This document shows positions 1 to 6,573 of a stretch of 7,075 nucleotides of DNA, piece after piece; position 1 is the stretch's first letter, and each line of letters opens with the position of its first letter. The DNA comes from Alphaproteobacteria bacterium (lineage in GTDB: Bacteria > Pseudomonadota > Alphaproteobacteria > Rs-D84), in contig JAGBGA010000107.1 in NCBI GenBank assembly GCA_017936185.1, positions 1-7,075 of the forward strand, given 5' to 3'. The translations under genes and the position numbers were made by a program. Under the pieces are notes generated by a model. The model had not been told where the DNA came from, did no database searches, and worked only from the letters and a program-made list of their open reading frames with translations.

Positions 1-912
1 GATATGCGCGAAATGATTCTGGCCGAAGATGAAGCCGGTCGTCGCGCCGCGTTGGCAAAATTGTTGCCATATCAAAAGGCGGACTTTGTTGAATTGTTCA
101 AGATTATGGATGGTCTTCCGGTTACAGTTCGCTTAATCGACCCACCACTTCATGAATTCTTGCCACACACAGATGCAGAAATCGAAGAATTGGCAAAACA
201 TATTGGCAAACCCGTCGAATTTATCAAAATGCGCGCAGAACAATTGCATGAACAAAACCCAATGTTGGGACATCGTGGATGCCGATTGGCAATTACATAC
301 CCAGAAATCTGTGAAATGCAAACACGCGCAATTTTGTCCGCCGCGTTGGAAGTTAAACGCGCCGGTGTTCGCGTATTCGCAGAAATCGAAGTGCCATTGG
401 TCGGTTCGAAAAAAGAAGTCGATATTGTCAAGGCAGTTATCGATGCAACGGCACAATCACTGTTCGCGGAAACAGGCGAATCTGTGGAATATACCGTTGG
501 TTCAATGATTGAATTGCCACGCGCCGCGGTTTTGGCAAATGAAATCGCAGAAAGTTGTGAATTCTTTGAATTCGGAACAAATGACTTGACCCAGACAACA
601 TTGGGTATGTCACGCGATGATACCGCCAAAATCTTGGACGAATATCGTGCACGCGGGGTATATGTTGCCGATCCATTCGCATCGGTTGATCAATTGGGTG
701 TTGGATTGTTGATTAAAGACGCCGTTAAAAAAGCACGCGATACCAAGGGTGAACACATTCACCTGGGGGTATGTGGCGAACATGGCGGTGACCCAGAATC
801 AATCATGTTCTTTCACCAGGTTGGATTTAATTCCGTATCTTGTTCACCGTTCCGCGTGCCAATTGCACGTTTGGCGGCCGCACAAGCAGCGGTTAAATAT
901 CCACGCAAATAA
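1..912 (+). CDS. ppdK: Pyruvate, phosphate dikinase, C-terminal part (5' end outside window)
   Basis: This is the PEP/pyruvate-binding barrel domain of pyruvate, phosphate dikinase, a cytoplasmic enzyme that interconverts pyruvate + ATP + Pi and PEP + AMP + PPi. The frame is open from base 1, so the gene starts upstream. Only 303 residues of a protein usually near 870-900 are visible, and the ATP-grasp and phospho-histidine domains lie outside. Counting from the Met at base 4, the family's active-site motifs are all present: VRLIDPPLHEF with Arg43, NPMLGHRGCRL with Arg91, MIELPRAA with Glu170, FGTNDLTQ with Asn193-Asp194, and GVCGEHGGDP with the catalytic Cys257. These correspond to Arg561, Arg617, Glu745, Asn768/Asp769 and Cys831 of the Clostridium symbiosum enzyme (recalled numbering). 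The gene ends in tandem TAA TAA and runs straight into a terminator. PEP synthase and enzyme I share the fold, but the GHRGCRL and CGEHGGDP forms favour PPDK. Confidence 0.96.
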   Translation, partial: DMREMILAEDEAGRRAALAKLLPYQKADFVELFKIMDGLPVTVRLIDPPLHEFLPHTDAEIEELAKHIGKPVEFIKMRAEQLHEQNPMLGHRGCRLAITYPEICEMQTRAILSAALEVKRAGVRVFAEIEVPLVGSKKEVDIVKAVIDATAQSLFAETGESVEYTVGSMIELPRAAVLANEIAESCEFFEFGTNDLTQTTLGMSRDDTAKILDEYRARGVYVADPFASVDQLGVGLLIKDAVKKARDTKGEHIHLGVCGEHGGDPESIMFFHQVGFNSVSCSPFRVPIARLAAAQAAVKYPRK

Positions 913-913
913 T

Positions 914-938
914 AAAATCCCCCATTTGGGGGATTTTT
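914..938 (+). terminator. Intrinsic terminator of ppdK
   Basis: A CCCCC/GGGGG stem (919-923 with 928-932) closes a four-base ATTT loop. Flanking A and T runs (914-918 with 933-937) extend it, and the T run doubles as the U-tract. It begins two bases after the ppdK stop codon and separates ppdK from the transcript that starts near 976. Confidence 0.9.
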
Positions 939-940
939 AT

Positions 941-969
941 TTGAATTTATTGTTTTTATAAATTATAAT
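941..969 (+). promoter_or_regulatory. Sigma70-type promoter for the structured RNA
   Basis: A -35 box TTGAAT (941-946) and a perfect -10 box TATAAT (964-969) are separated by exactly 17 bases, directly after the ppdK terminator. Transcription would start near 976. The canonical spacing and perfect -10 suggest a strong, probably constitutive promoter. No protein-coding start lies within 200 bases downstream, so it must make a leader or a non-coding RNA. Confidence 0.7.
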
Positions 970-975
970 ACGCGT

Positions 976-1154
976 GTATCCAAGAATTTTGGATGCGGTG
1001 GCGTTAGAACCACTTTCAGATTGTCCAGTGTGACATACACACTTCCAACCCTTTATGCGGTTGGTGGGCTGTGATATATATAAATAAGCAGCGCTATTAT
1101 CTGAAGTAGTTCTAAACCTCCAACCGCTTTTGTTTTTTCAAATGCGGTTTTTTT
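976..1154 (+). ncRNA. Structured RNA of about 180 nt (small RNA or regulatory leader; 6S-like?)
   Basis: This interval has a strong promoter in front and an intrinsic terminator at its end, and no convincing ORF. Hand folding gives a 5' hairpin (978-983 with 989-994). A long rod follows: 995-1001 pairs with 1120-1127, 1003-1010 with 1109-1117, and 1012-1021 with 1099-1107, each with a single bulge. At the tip is a three-way junction: 1023-1026 with 1066-1069 enclose hairpins 1027-1032/1038-1043 and 1045-1050/1059-1064. A stretch around 1070-1098 stays mostly unpaired. The length, rod shape and a GCGGTTGGTG string (1057-1066), which I recall from the E. coli 6S RNA, make a 6S-type RNA possible, but most other 6S features are not evident. 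The alternative is an attenuator leader for the ORF at 1184, because the terminator's 5' arm is also one strand of the rod. That an RNA is made is likely; its class is unknown. Confidence 0.55.
1122..1154 (+). terminator. Intrinsic terminator of the structured RNA
   Basis: AACCGC (1122-1127) pairs with GCGGTT (1144-1149). After one T-T mismatch, TTTG (1129-1132) pairs with CAAA (1139-1142) around a six-T loop, and T residues run on to 1154. The left arm overlaps the strand that closes the long rod of the upstream RNA (1120-1127), so terminator and rod base cannot form together. This is either normal 3'-end formation of a small RNA or a regulated attenuator before the 93-residue ORF. Confidence 0.8.
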
Positions 1155-1173
1155 GAACAAAATAACAAAAAAA

Positions 1174-1178
1174 GGGGG
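1174..1178 (+). promoter_or_regulatory. Ribosome binding site of the 93-residue ORF
   Basis: A GGGGG run inside an A-rich stretch sits five bases before the ATG at 1184. It is the main support for translation of this otherwise orphan ORF and fixes its start. The same GGGGG-5-ATG layout occurs before the RND permease gene. Confidence 0.7.
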
Positions 1179-1183
1179 CAAAG

Positions 1184-1465
1184 ATGCAAAAAGCATTGGC
1201 GAAATTTACGGCAAATTCAATCGAAGATGATGAAGTACAAGAACTAAGACTGATACGTTTGAAAAACAAAATTGATTATACCACCGCAAACCGTCCAACA
1301 TACAGCGAAGCAATTTCTGGAATAACAAGAATTGTGTTGAATCTTAGACATGCGCTTAACGAATTAACCGAAATATTTGAACGCGAAAATGAATATGCAC
1401 TTTATCAAGAAATATACGAACGAAGAAAAAGCGAACTTGATAAACTGGGACAGAAAAAATCTTGA
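1184..1465 (+). CDS. Hypothetical protein of 93 residues, charged and helical
   Basis: I do not recognise this protein. The start is supported by a GGGGG Shine-Dalgarno run (1174-1178) five bases before ATG, the same arrangement as the RND gene in this window. It is hydrophilic, with no signal peptide or membrane segment, and rich in Glu, Lys, Arg and Leu. Residues 14-32 and 43-90 look like long amphipathic helices, possibly a coiled coil, joined by a polar loop containing NRPTY (36-40). The C-terminus is basic (GQKKS). Its only plausible promoter is the one at 941-969, which requires reading through the terminator at 1122-1154; the 29-base gap is too short and A-rich for another clear promoter. 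A small cytoplasmic regulator or structural protein would fit, but the sequence does not assign a function. That it is a gene is fairly likely, given its ribosome site, codon use and following terminator. Confidence 0.7.
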   Translation: MQKALAKFTANSIEDDEVQELRLIRLKNKIDYTTANRPTYSEAISGITRIVLNLRHALNELTEIFERENEYALYQEIYERRKSELDKLGQKKS

Positions 1466-1530
1466 CCGTTGTGCGGTGCGGTCGGCACCGATATGACGGT
1501 GGTGTGTGGGGGCCACCCCGCCGACAAAGT
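1466..1530. other. GC-rich, fold-prone intergenic spacer
   Basis: About two thirds of these 65 bases are G or C, clearly above the neighbours. A perfect 6-bp hairpin CGGTGC/GCACCG (1474-1479 with 1485-1490) has a five-base loop. In a competing fold, GTCGGC (1481-1486) pairs with GCCGAC (1520-1525) and encloses ACCG/CGGT (1487-1490 with 1497-1500) and GGTG/CACC (1501-1504 with 1514-1517). On the - strand, GACCG and CGGTC (1479-1483 and 1464-1468) precede a T-run, a weak back-up terminator for the efflux operon. It may be the structured 3' end of the 93-residue gene's mRNA or a small RNA. No promoter of its own was found. Confidence 0.4.
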
Positions 1531-1533
1531 AAA

Positions 1534-1561
1534 CCCCACCATAGGGTGGGGAACTTTTTTT
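1534..1561. terminator. Terminator between the convergent units
   Basis: A perfect seven-pair stem CCCCACC/GGTGGGG (1534-1540 with 1545-1551) closes an ATAG loop. On the + strand it is followed by AAC and seven T residues (1555-1561), an efficient intrinsic terminator for the 93-residue gene. Read on the - strand, the same hairpin follows the RND stop codon but is trailed only by the weaker TTTACTTT, so it probably also stops the efflux operon, less efficiently. Confidence 0.85.
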
Positions 1562-1567
1562 GAATAT

Positions 1568-4500
1568 TTATTTGCGGCGACGCGTTGTCGACCAATGGCG
1601 CGCACGTTCAATTAACAAGAACAACGCAGGTGTCAAGGCAAAGGTGAATATCAAACTGGCCAACATGCCGCCAATCATTACCGCACCCATCGCAACCTTC
1701 ATGCCGTCAATTGACCATAACTGGGGGACCATACCCGCAATAACGGCAATTGATGTCATTAAAACCATGTTCTTTTTATCCATTAATTCGGTCCATAATG
1801 CGCGGGATGCCACTTCGCCTTTATTGATGCGTGCAATCGTTGGTTCCAATACTAAAATGTTATTGTTAACCACAAGACCAACCAACATAACAAACGCCAA
1901 CATCGCACCAACGTTCATTGTCGCACCCGACAAGAACATCATTACAAATACGCCGGAAAAACTGGTTAAGATTGATGTAGCAATCGTAAATGGATGGGCC
2001 AATGAATTCAATATTGCCGCCAACAACATAAATGTTAATATTGTCGCCAACAAGAATGCACGTCCAATTTCAGCCGTCGATTCAGATTGCGTATCAGACA
2101 TACCACCAAATTTTGTAAAGTAACCAGGTTGCCAATCTATTTTATCCAATTCGGCTTGGATTTTTGCTTGGACCGGGCCCATGGTTGATTTACCGATGTT
2201 TATGTCAATTTCGGTATATCTGTTTTTATCTTCACGACGAATTTCCGGTGTCGCACGTTCCGAACGAATATCGCCAAGGGATGACAGTGGAACCATGCCT
2301 TTTTGCGAATTTACATATACATTGTCAAACAAAGACGCGGTTTTAAACGGCTTGGCAAATTCAAGAATAATTGGGTATTCGTCACCGTCTTCTTTGTATT
2401 TATAATCGTCGTTACCAAATAATGCCGTACGTAATGTTGTGCCGGCGTATGCGTTTTGAACGCCCCAGAAATTCATTTTATCTTGGTTTGGTATAAACTG
2501 GGTTTCCATGGCGGGTTCTTGTTGCGCCAAGACCGCCGATTGAACTTCGGGTATTTGATTGATGATATCAACAATTTGGCGCGCATAGGCGTTGCGAACG
2601 TTGTCGTCATCACCAAAAATGTTTAATACCAAGTCAGATGTTATACCAGATGACATTGCTTCACCGGCACGAATCTGTATTTCCGCATTTGGAATTTCGG
2701 CCAATGTTGGCAACATCTTTTGCGCCAACATTTTGTCCGACAAATCACGTTCGGTAACATCAACCAATTCAACAGTAACAGTGATATTCTGAAGCCCGTT
2801 TTCACCAATTTTAACAGTTAAAGATTTAACTTCGTCAAAGGCGTTAAGTTTATCTTCAATCTGGGTGGCAATTGATTCAGATTGGGCAAATGTCGCACCC
2901 ATTGGCGCACGTGCCGTAATCGTTATTTCGTCGGCGTCGGTCGTGGGTGAAAATTCATTACCAACAAAACCCATTAACTTTACCGAACCAACAAAGATAA
3001 CCGCAACAATACCAATTACATACCATGGATGTGCCACCTGGAAATCAAACCAACGACGTAACCAACCACGATATTCGGTGGCGCCTTGCTTGTCAGATAT
3101 TTCTTTCTTTGGCGCGGCGACAGATTTCTTGGTTGCTTTTTTGTTATTATCCGTCAAGCGCAAGAACTTTGCAATCATCATTGGCGTTAATGTAAACGAA
3201 AACATCAATGATAATAATGTCAAATATACAACGGTCATACCAAATTGGACCATAAATTGGCCAACAATACCGCCCATAAACGCCAGTGGCAAGAACACAA
3301 CAACGTTTGTTCCAACACCCGCCAATACGGATACGGCAACTTTCTTGGTACCATCAATTGCGGCGTCTTCGGGATTTTTGCCGGCACGTAATTCTTGCAA
3401 TGCAGATTCAATCAAAATAATTGCGTTCGACACCAATGTCCCCAGCGCAGACGAATACGCCAACAATGTCATCGCGTTTACTGTAAAACCATTGTTGTCC
3501 ATAAAGAAGAATCCGGCCAATAATGACGCAGGTATCACAACACCCGCAATAACCGTTGAACGCCAATTGCGTGTAAATACCAACAATACCAATATTGTCA
3601 AAATTACCCCAAGGATAATGCCGTTGATTGTGCTGTCTGTTTCTTCGGAAATCGTGATGGATGAATCAGATGCAATTAACATTTCTGTGCCGGGAAAGCG
3701 CGAAGATACGTCCGCTTGGAATTCAGGCATGCGTTCATGTAATGCCTTGGAAATATTAACGGCGTTACCATCAGACGACTTTACCACAGATGCAATAACA
3801 ACAGATTCACCGTTATATCGCGCACCGTTTTCAATGTCACGCGCCGCATCAGATATTGTCGCAATGTCTGATAAAACAAAATTGTCACCTTCGGCCGTTG
3901 TTATGTGCAGGTTTGCAATTTCATCAACAGATGAAAATTCACCAATAAAACGTACATTCGAAGAATTACGGCTTGTTTCAATTTTTCCACCCGGTACGTT
4001 CAAGTTATGCGACCCCAATGCAGATACAACATCCATAACCGTTACGCCATGGGACGCCATCAGGTCTGGGTTCATTTGGATACGTATGGCACGCTGAAGC
4101 CCACCAAAGACAGATACGCTGGCAACGCCACTGATTGCGGTGATTTTGTTTGACAATGTGTCATCAACGTATTCTTCCAATGCGCGCGCATCACCACCAC
4201 GCAAAACAATATCAACAACCGATTCTTGTAATGGATTTAACTTTTCAACAATCGGTTGTTCCATGTCTTCGGGGAATTCAGAAATCAATGAATCAAGTTT
4301 CGTTTTGATTTCTGTGGCTTTGTCATTAACATCAACCCCAAGATTGAATTCCGCCATAACAAAGCCACTGTTTTCATATGCCTGGGCGGTCAAAGTTTTT
4401 AATTCAGAAACTTCGGACATTGCGTCTTCGGCGCGCTTGATAATTTGCGATTCAATTTCTTCGGGTGATGCGCCCGGATATATAAACGTCGCAGTTACCA

Positions 4501-4624
4501 TCGGAAAGTCAACCGATGGCGTGCGTTCAACATTCATATTCGGAAACGAAACAAGACCCAATACAACCCATACCAAAACAAACATTAATGTCGTTATTGG
4601 ACGACGAACAAAGAACTTTAACAT
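1568..4624 (-). CDS. RND efflux permease (AcrB/HAE family) lacking the usual proton-relay residues
   Basis: This is a full-length (1018 aa) inner-membrane RND transporter of the AcrB/MexB type. Numbered from the ATG at 4624, the start is MLKFFVRRPI and TM1 lies at about 7-27. A periplasmic porter loop follows, then TM2-6 (about 335-484), a Lys-rich cytoplasmic linker (about 486-525), TM7 (about 533-552), a second porter loop and TM8-12 (about 853-1004). Family landmarks include FVRRPI, YPGASPEEIE, LTPMM and LTPAL. The ATG at 4624 is chosen because GGGGG (4630-4634) lies five bases before it; a TTG at 4636 would add four residues but lacks such a site. Oddly, AcrB Asp407-Asp408 align with Ser399-Asn400, Lys940 with Asn920 and Arg971 with Lys950, while Thr978 is kept as Thr957 (alignment by eye). 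Drug or lipid efflux is the family role; the substrate is unknown. It is the last gene of the operon, 15 bases after the adaptor gene. Confidence 0.95.
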   Translation of the reverse strand: MLKFFVRRPITTLMFVLVWVVLGLVSFPNMNVERTPSVDFPMVTATFIYPGASPEEIESQIIKRAEDAMSEVSELKTLTAQAYENSGFVMAEFNLGVDVNDKATEIKTKLDSLISEFPEDMEQPIVEKLNPLQESVVDIVLRGGDARALEEYVDDTLSNKITAISGVASVSVFGGLQRAIRIQMNPDLMASHGVTVMDVVSALGSHNLNVPGGKIETSRNSSNVRFIGEFSSVDEIANLHITTAEGDNFVLSDIATISDAARDIENGARYNGESVVIASVVKSSDGNAVNISKALHERMPEFQADVSSRFPGTEMLIASDSSITISEETDSTINGIILGVILTILVLLVFTRNWRSTVIAGVVIPASLLAGFFFMDNNGFTVNAMTLLAYSSALGTLVSNAIILIESALQELRAGKNPEDAAIDGTKKVAVSVLAGVGTNVVVFLPLAFMGGIVGQFMVQFGMTVVYLTLLSLMFSFTLTPMMIAKFLRLTDNNKKATKKSVAAPKKEISDKQGATEYRGWLRRWFDFQVAHPWYVIGIVAVIFVGSVKLMGFVGNEFSPTTDADEITITARAPMGATFAQSESIATQIEDKLNAFDEVKSLTVKIGENGLQNITVTVELVDVTERDLSDKMLAQKMLPTLAEIPNAEIQIRAGEAMSSGITSDLVLNIFGDDDNVRNAYARQIVDIINQIPEVQSAVLAQQEPAMETQFIPNQDKMNFWGVQNAYAGTTLRTALFGNDDYKYKEDGDEYPIILEFAKPFKTASLFDNVYVNSQKGMVPLSSLGDIRSERATPEIRREDKNRYTEIDINIGKSTMGPVQAKIQAELDKIDWQPGYFTKFGGMSDTQSESTAEIGRAFLLATILTFMLLAAILNSLAHPFTIATSILTSFSGVFVMMFLSGATMNVGAMLAFVMLVGLVVNNNILVLEPTIARINKGEVASRALWTELMDKKNMVLMTSIAVIAGMVPQLWSIDGMKVAMGAVMIGGMLASLIFTFALTPALFLLIERARHWSTTRRRK

Positions 4625-4629
4625 TTTTA

Positions 4630-4634
4630 CCCCC
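4630..4634 (-). promoter_or_regulatory. Ribosome binding site that decides the RND start
   Basis: GGGGG on the - strand lies five bases before the ATG at 4624 and inside the 15-base gap after the adaptor stop codon. It selects that ATG over the in-frame TTG at 4636, which would place the ribosome site inside the coding region. Confidence 0.75.
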
Positions 4635-4639
4635 AAATA

Positions 4640-5239
4640 TTATTTTACAACTTTTACACGTGTGCCTGCATTTACCTTGGTCAAGATGACATCGTCACCA
4701 TCGTTCAGACCATCTGTAATATACGCATTTTCTGAATCTTGACGCGCAACACGAACATTGCGGGATTGCGCAACGCCATCAACCGCAACCATTACAACAC
4801 CATCGTGCACCGCATATAATGGAACAAAGTAACCTTTGGCACCAAATTCTGCATACCCCAAGCCATCGGCAACCCCAGATGTGCGCACAACATGCATGCC
4901 GGTGTCAAGGTCAATACCACTTGACACAGATACAATACGCCCCGAACCAATACGTTGGCCGGCACGCAATATTGACGCGCGCGAACTGGGCACATATGCA
5001 CGATTGTTTTTAACCGCCAAAGGTTCGTATAAAACACCGTCTTGATATTTTACATCAATGATTTCGACCGGTACGCCTTGGTCGGCGGCGACGCGCGACG
5101 CATTGTATACATAACGCGCGTTTTCAGACGCAATCATCGCAAAACGAAATATTACCCAACCAATTATAATTACAACAAGTGCAATGTATAATGCATGTTT
5201 GAACTTTTTAGATTTAATCGTTTTTTGTATTTTTTCCAT
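4640..5239 (-). CDS. Short RND-type periplasmic adaptor (membrane fusion protein) without alpha-hairpin
   Basis: At 199 residues this is about half the usual 350-400 for RND adaptors. A basic N-terminus (1-15) precedes one membrane helix (about 16-35), giving a periplasmic protein anchored in the inner membrane. After a short helical stretch, VPVEIIDV (56-63) resembles the N-terminal strand of the membrane-proximal domain. LRAGQRIGSGRIVSVSSGID (91-110) and the following VRTSG resemble the beta-barrel, and GYFVPLYAV through GLNDGDDVILT (136-187) resembles the barrel end plus C-terminal membrane-proximal domain, including the typical GL..GD.V motif. There is no space for the biotinyl-lipoyl domain and coiled-coil hairpin that normally sit between these parts and contact TolC. 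Context supports the assignment: it starts two bases after the TolC-like gene, with a GGGTGA ribosome site inside that gene's end, and the RND gene follows. No frameshift or leftover hairpin coding is visible. The domain match is by eye and moderately sure. Confidence 0.75.
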   Translation of the reverse strand: MEKIQKTIKSKKFKHALYIALVVIIIGWVIFRFAMIASENARYVYNASRVAADQGVPVEIIDVKYQDGVLYEPLAVKNNRAYVPSSRASILRAGQRIGSGRIVSVSSGIDLDTGMHVVRTSGVADGLGYAEFGAKGYFVPLYAVHDGVVMVAVDGVAQSRNVRVARQDSENAYITDGLNDGDDVILTKVNAGTRVKVVK

Positions 5240-5241
5240 TT

Positions 5242-6573
5242 TTATTCACCCAATTTCTTGACCGATTCTGCAGACATTAAAATTTTGTATTTGGTATTTA
5301 ACAAAGCCATATCCAATTGATAAAGGCCGGCCGAAACGTCCGCCAAGTCAACCGCAGATGTTTGGCCCGATGCAAAGCGATTTTGTGACAAAGTATATGT
5401 CTTGGCCGCCAAATCGCGCGCGTTTTCAAGTGTTGATAAATTACCACGCAAATGGTCATATTGCTTTTTCGCGTTGTCATATTGTTCGGTGGTAATCTTT
5501 TTTGCCTGGGCAAGGTCTTGACGGGCCGCTTCGGCATTCATGGCTTCGACCGTTGCGTTGGCGCGATTTATGCCGCCACTGAAAATCGGCACCTGAAGCG
5601 CCAAGCCCCAATATGCAGACTGGCTGCCCTTTTCATCAAACATATGACCAACATCGCCCGCCATTGACATATAACTGTATGACGCAGTTGCCGCCAAAGT
5701 CGGATATCCGTTTGCACGTTGGGAACGCGCCATGCGTTCGTACATGTTTACTTGTTCATCAAGAATTTCCCATTGTGGTGTTGTCTTTAATTCACCGGCG
5801 TTTAATTCCGGAAATTCTTTTGGAAATTCGTCTGTTAAAACCAATTCTTCGTTAACATCAATGCCCGCCAATATTTTCAACATGCGGTGCGCAGTGTCAC
5901 GATTGAATTTCGCATCAGATACATTGATTTCTTTGGTCGCAATATCGGATTCGATTTTTAACAAGTTACTGCGATGTGCACGACCCGCCGATGTTAATTT
6001 CTTTTTTGCAGTGCGTGCATTGGACAAATCTTGTTCCGCCAATTTTACAATTTCATCGGTCATCTTGGCCGTCCAATAAAGGTCGGTGGCCGAATATTCA
6101 ACTTCGCGGCGCGTTAATTCTTGTGATGACTTTGACATTTTTACCGCAGACTTTACACCCTTGACCGCATTGCCAATTTTGCCAAATGTATAAATCGGCT
6201 GGGTCAGGGACAAACCCGCCATAAATATATTATCGGGGATTTCAACCATGACAGATTGATCTTTTAAACTTTCAGAAATTAATCCGCCAAAGGCCGGTGG
6301 CAATTCAATACCCATCGATTCAGATGGATTTTCAATGTTTACCATGTTCATGTATGTTGCGGAACCTTCCAATTTAAACCAACGGTTCGCGTTTGCCGCA
6401 TCAAGTGACGCTTCAGCTTTTTTTACATTTGCATCTGCTTTTTTCAAATCGTGCGATTCTGACTTGATGCGCGATACCGCATCACTTAAAGACAAGTCCA
6501 AAGAATACGCCGGTACAGTTGTCAAACCCGCACACAGCGCAAACAAAGCAGACACAGTTTTCAGTTTATTCAT
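5242..6573 (-). CDS. TolC-family outer-membrane efflux channel
   Basis: This 443-residue outer-membrane factor would form a trimeric channel carrying efflux substrates across the periplasm and outer membrane. A signal peptide covers residues 1-24 (basic N-end, hydrophobic core, likely cut after PAYS). Cys14 is not in a good lipobox, so it is probably not a lipoprotein. Two tandem OEP repeats are visible. Repeat 1 (about 27-235) contains the LTQPIYTFGKIGNAV strand-to-helix turn at 123-137 and long Lys/Ala-rich helices. Repeat 2 (about 265-440) contains LQVPIFSGGINRANA at 326-340 and the characteristic NRFASGQTSAVDLADVSAGL near 398-417. Length is normal for the family. The ATG at 6573 overlaps the end of the MarR gene by eight bases (ATGAATAA), and GGTGGAG (6581-6587) lies seven bases upstream, so translation is probably coupled. 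It feeds into the short adaptor and RND genes downstream. Confidence 0.94.
   Translation of the reverse strand: MNKLKTVSALFALCAGLTTVPAYSLDLSLSDAVSRIKSESHDLKKADANVKKAEASLDAANANRWFKLEGSATYMNMVNIENPSESMGIELPPAFGGLISESLKDQSVMVEIPDNIFMAGLSLTQPIYTFGKIGNAVKGVKSAVKMSKSSQELTRREVEYSATDLYWTAKMTDEIVKLAEQDLSNARTAKKKLTSAGRAHRSNLLKIESDIATKEINVSDAKFNRDTAHRMLKILAGIDVNEELVLTDEFPKEFPELNAGELKTTPQWEILDEQVNMYERMARSQRANGYPTLAATASYSYMSMAGDVGHMFDEKGSQSAYWGLALQVPIFSGGINRANATVEAMNAEAARQDLAQAKKITTEQYDNAKKQYDHLRGNLSTLENARDLAAKTYTLSQNRFASGQTSAVDLADVSAGLYQLDMALLNTKYKILMSAESVKKLGE

Noticed and set aside
150..629. Open frame of 159 codons on the - strand within ppdK
   Set aside because: Antisense to the conserved PPDK active-site region; Ser/Ile/Asn-rich product typical of a shadow frame.
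1055..1087. Possible 10-residue leader peptide (ATG at 1055) inside the structured RNA
   Set aside because: No ribosome site before it and no run of a single amino-acid codon that would suggest translation-based attenuation. The even shorter ATG frame at 993 is no better.
976..1154. Known riboswitch, SRP RNA, RNase P RNA or tmRNA in the 976-1154 RNA
   Set aside because: None of the conserved cores I can recall for TPP, FMN, cobalamin, glycine or SAM riboswitches, nor the SRP GGAAGCAGCC loop, the RNase P GAGGAAAGTCC motif or a tmRNA tag frame, is present. 6S remains only a weak possibility.
1560..2123. Open frame of 187 codons on the + strand over the RND 3' end
   Set aside because: Antisense shadow of conserved TM10-12; its ATG lies in the terminator's T-rich tail and no Shine-Dalgarno sequence precedes it.
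2865..4097. Open frame of 410 codons on the + strand inside the RND gene
   Set aside because: It lies wholly antisense to a clearly real transporter gene. Its composition (many Thr, Asn, Ala, Ile) is what the complement of this gene's codon bias produces, and it has no recognisable domain or ribosome site.
4625..4636. Upstream TTG start (4636) for the RND permease
   Set aside because: It would put the GGGGG ribosome site inside the coding sequence and adds only four nonconserved residues; the ATG at 4624 has ideal spacing and begins with the family's usual N-terminal sequence.
4140..4742. Open frame of 200 codons on the + strand spanning the RND/adaptor junction
   Set aside because: Antisense to two real genes, Ser/Thr/Asn-rich low-complexity product, no ribosome site.
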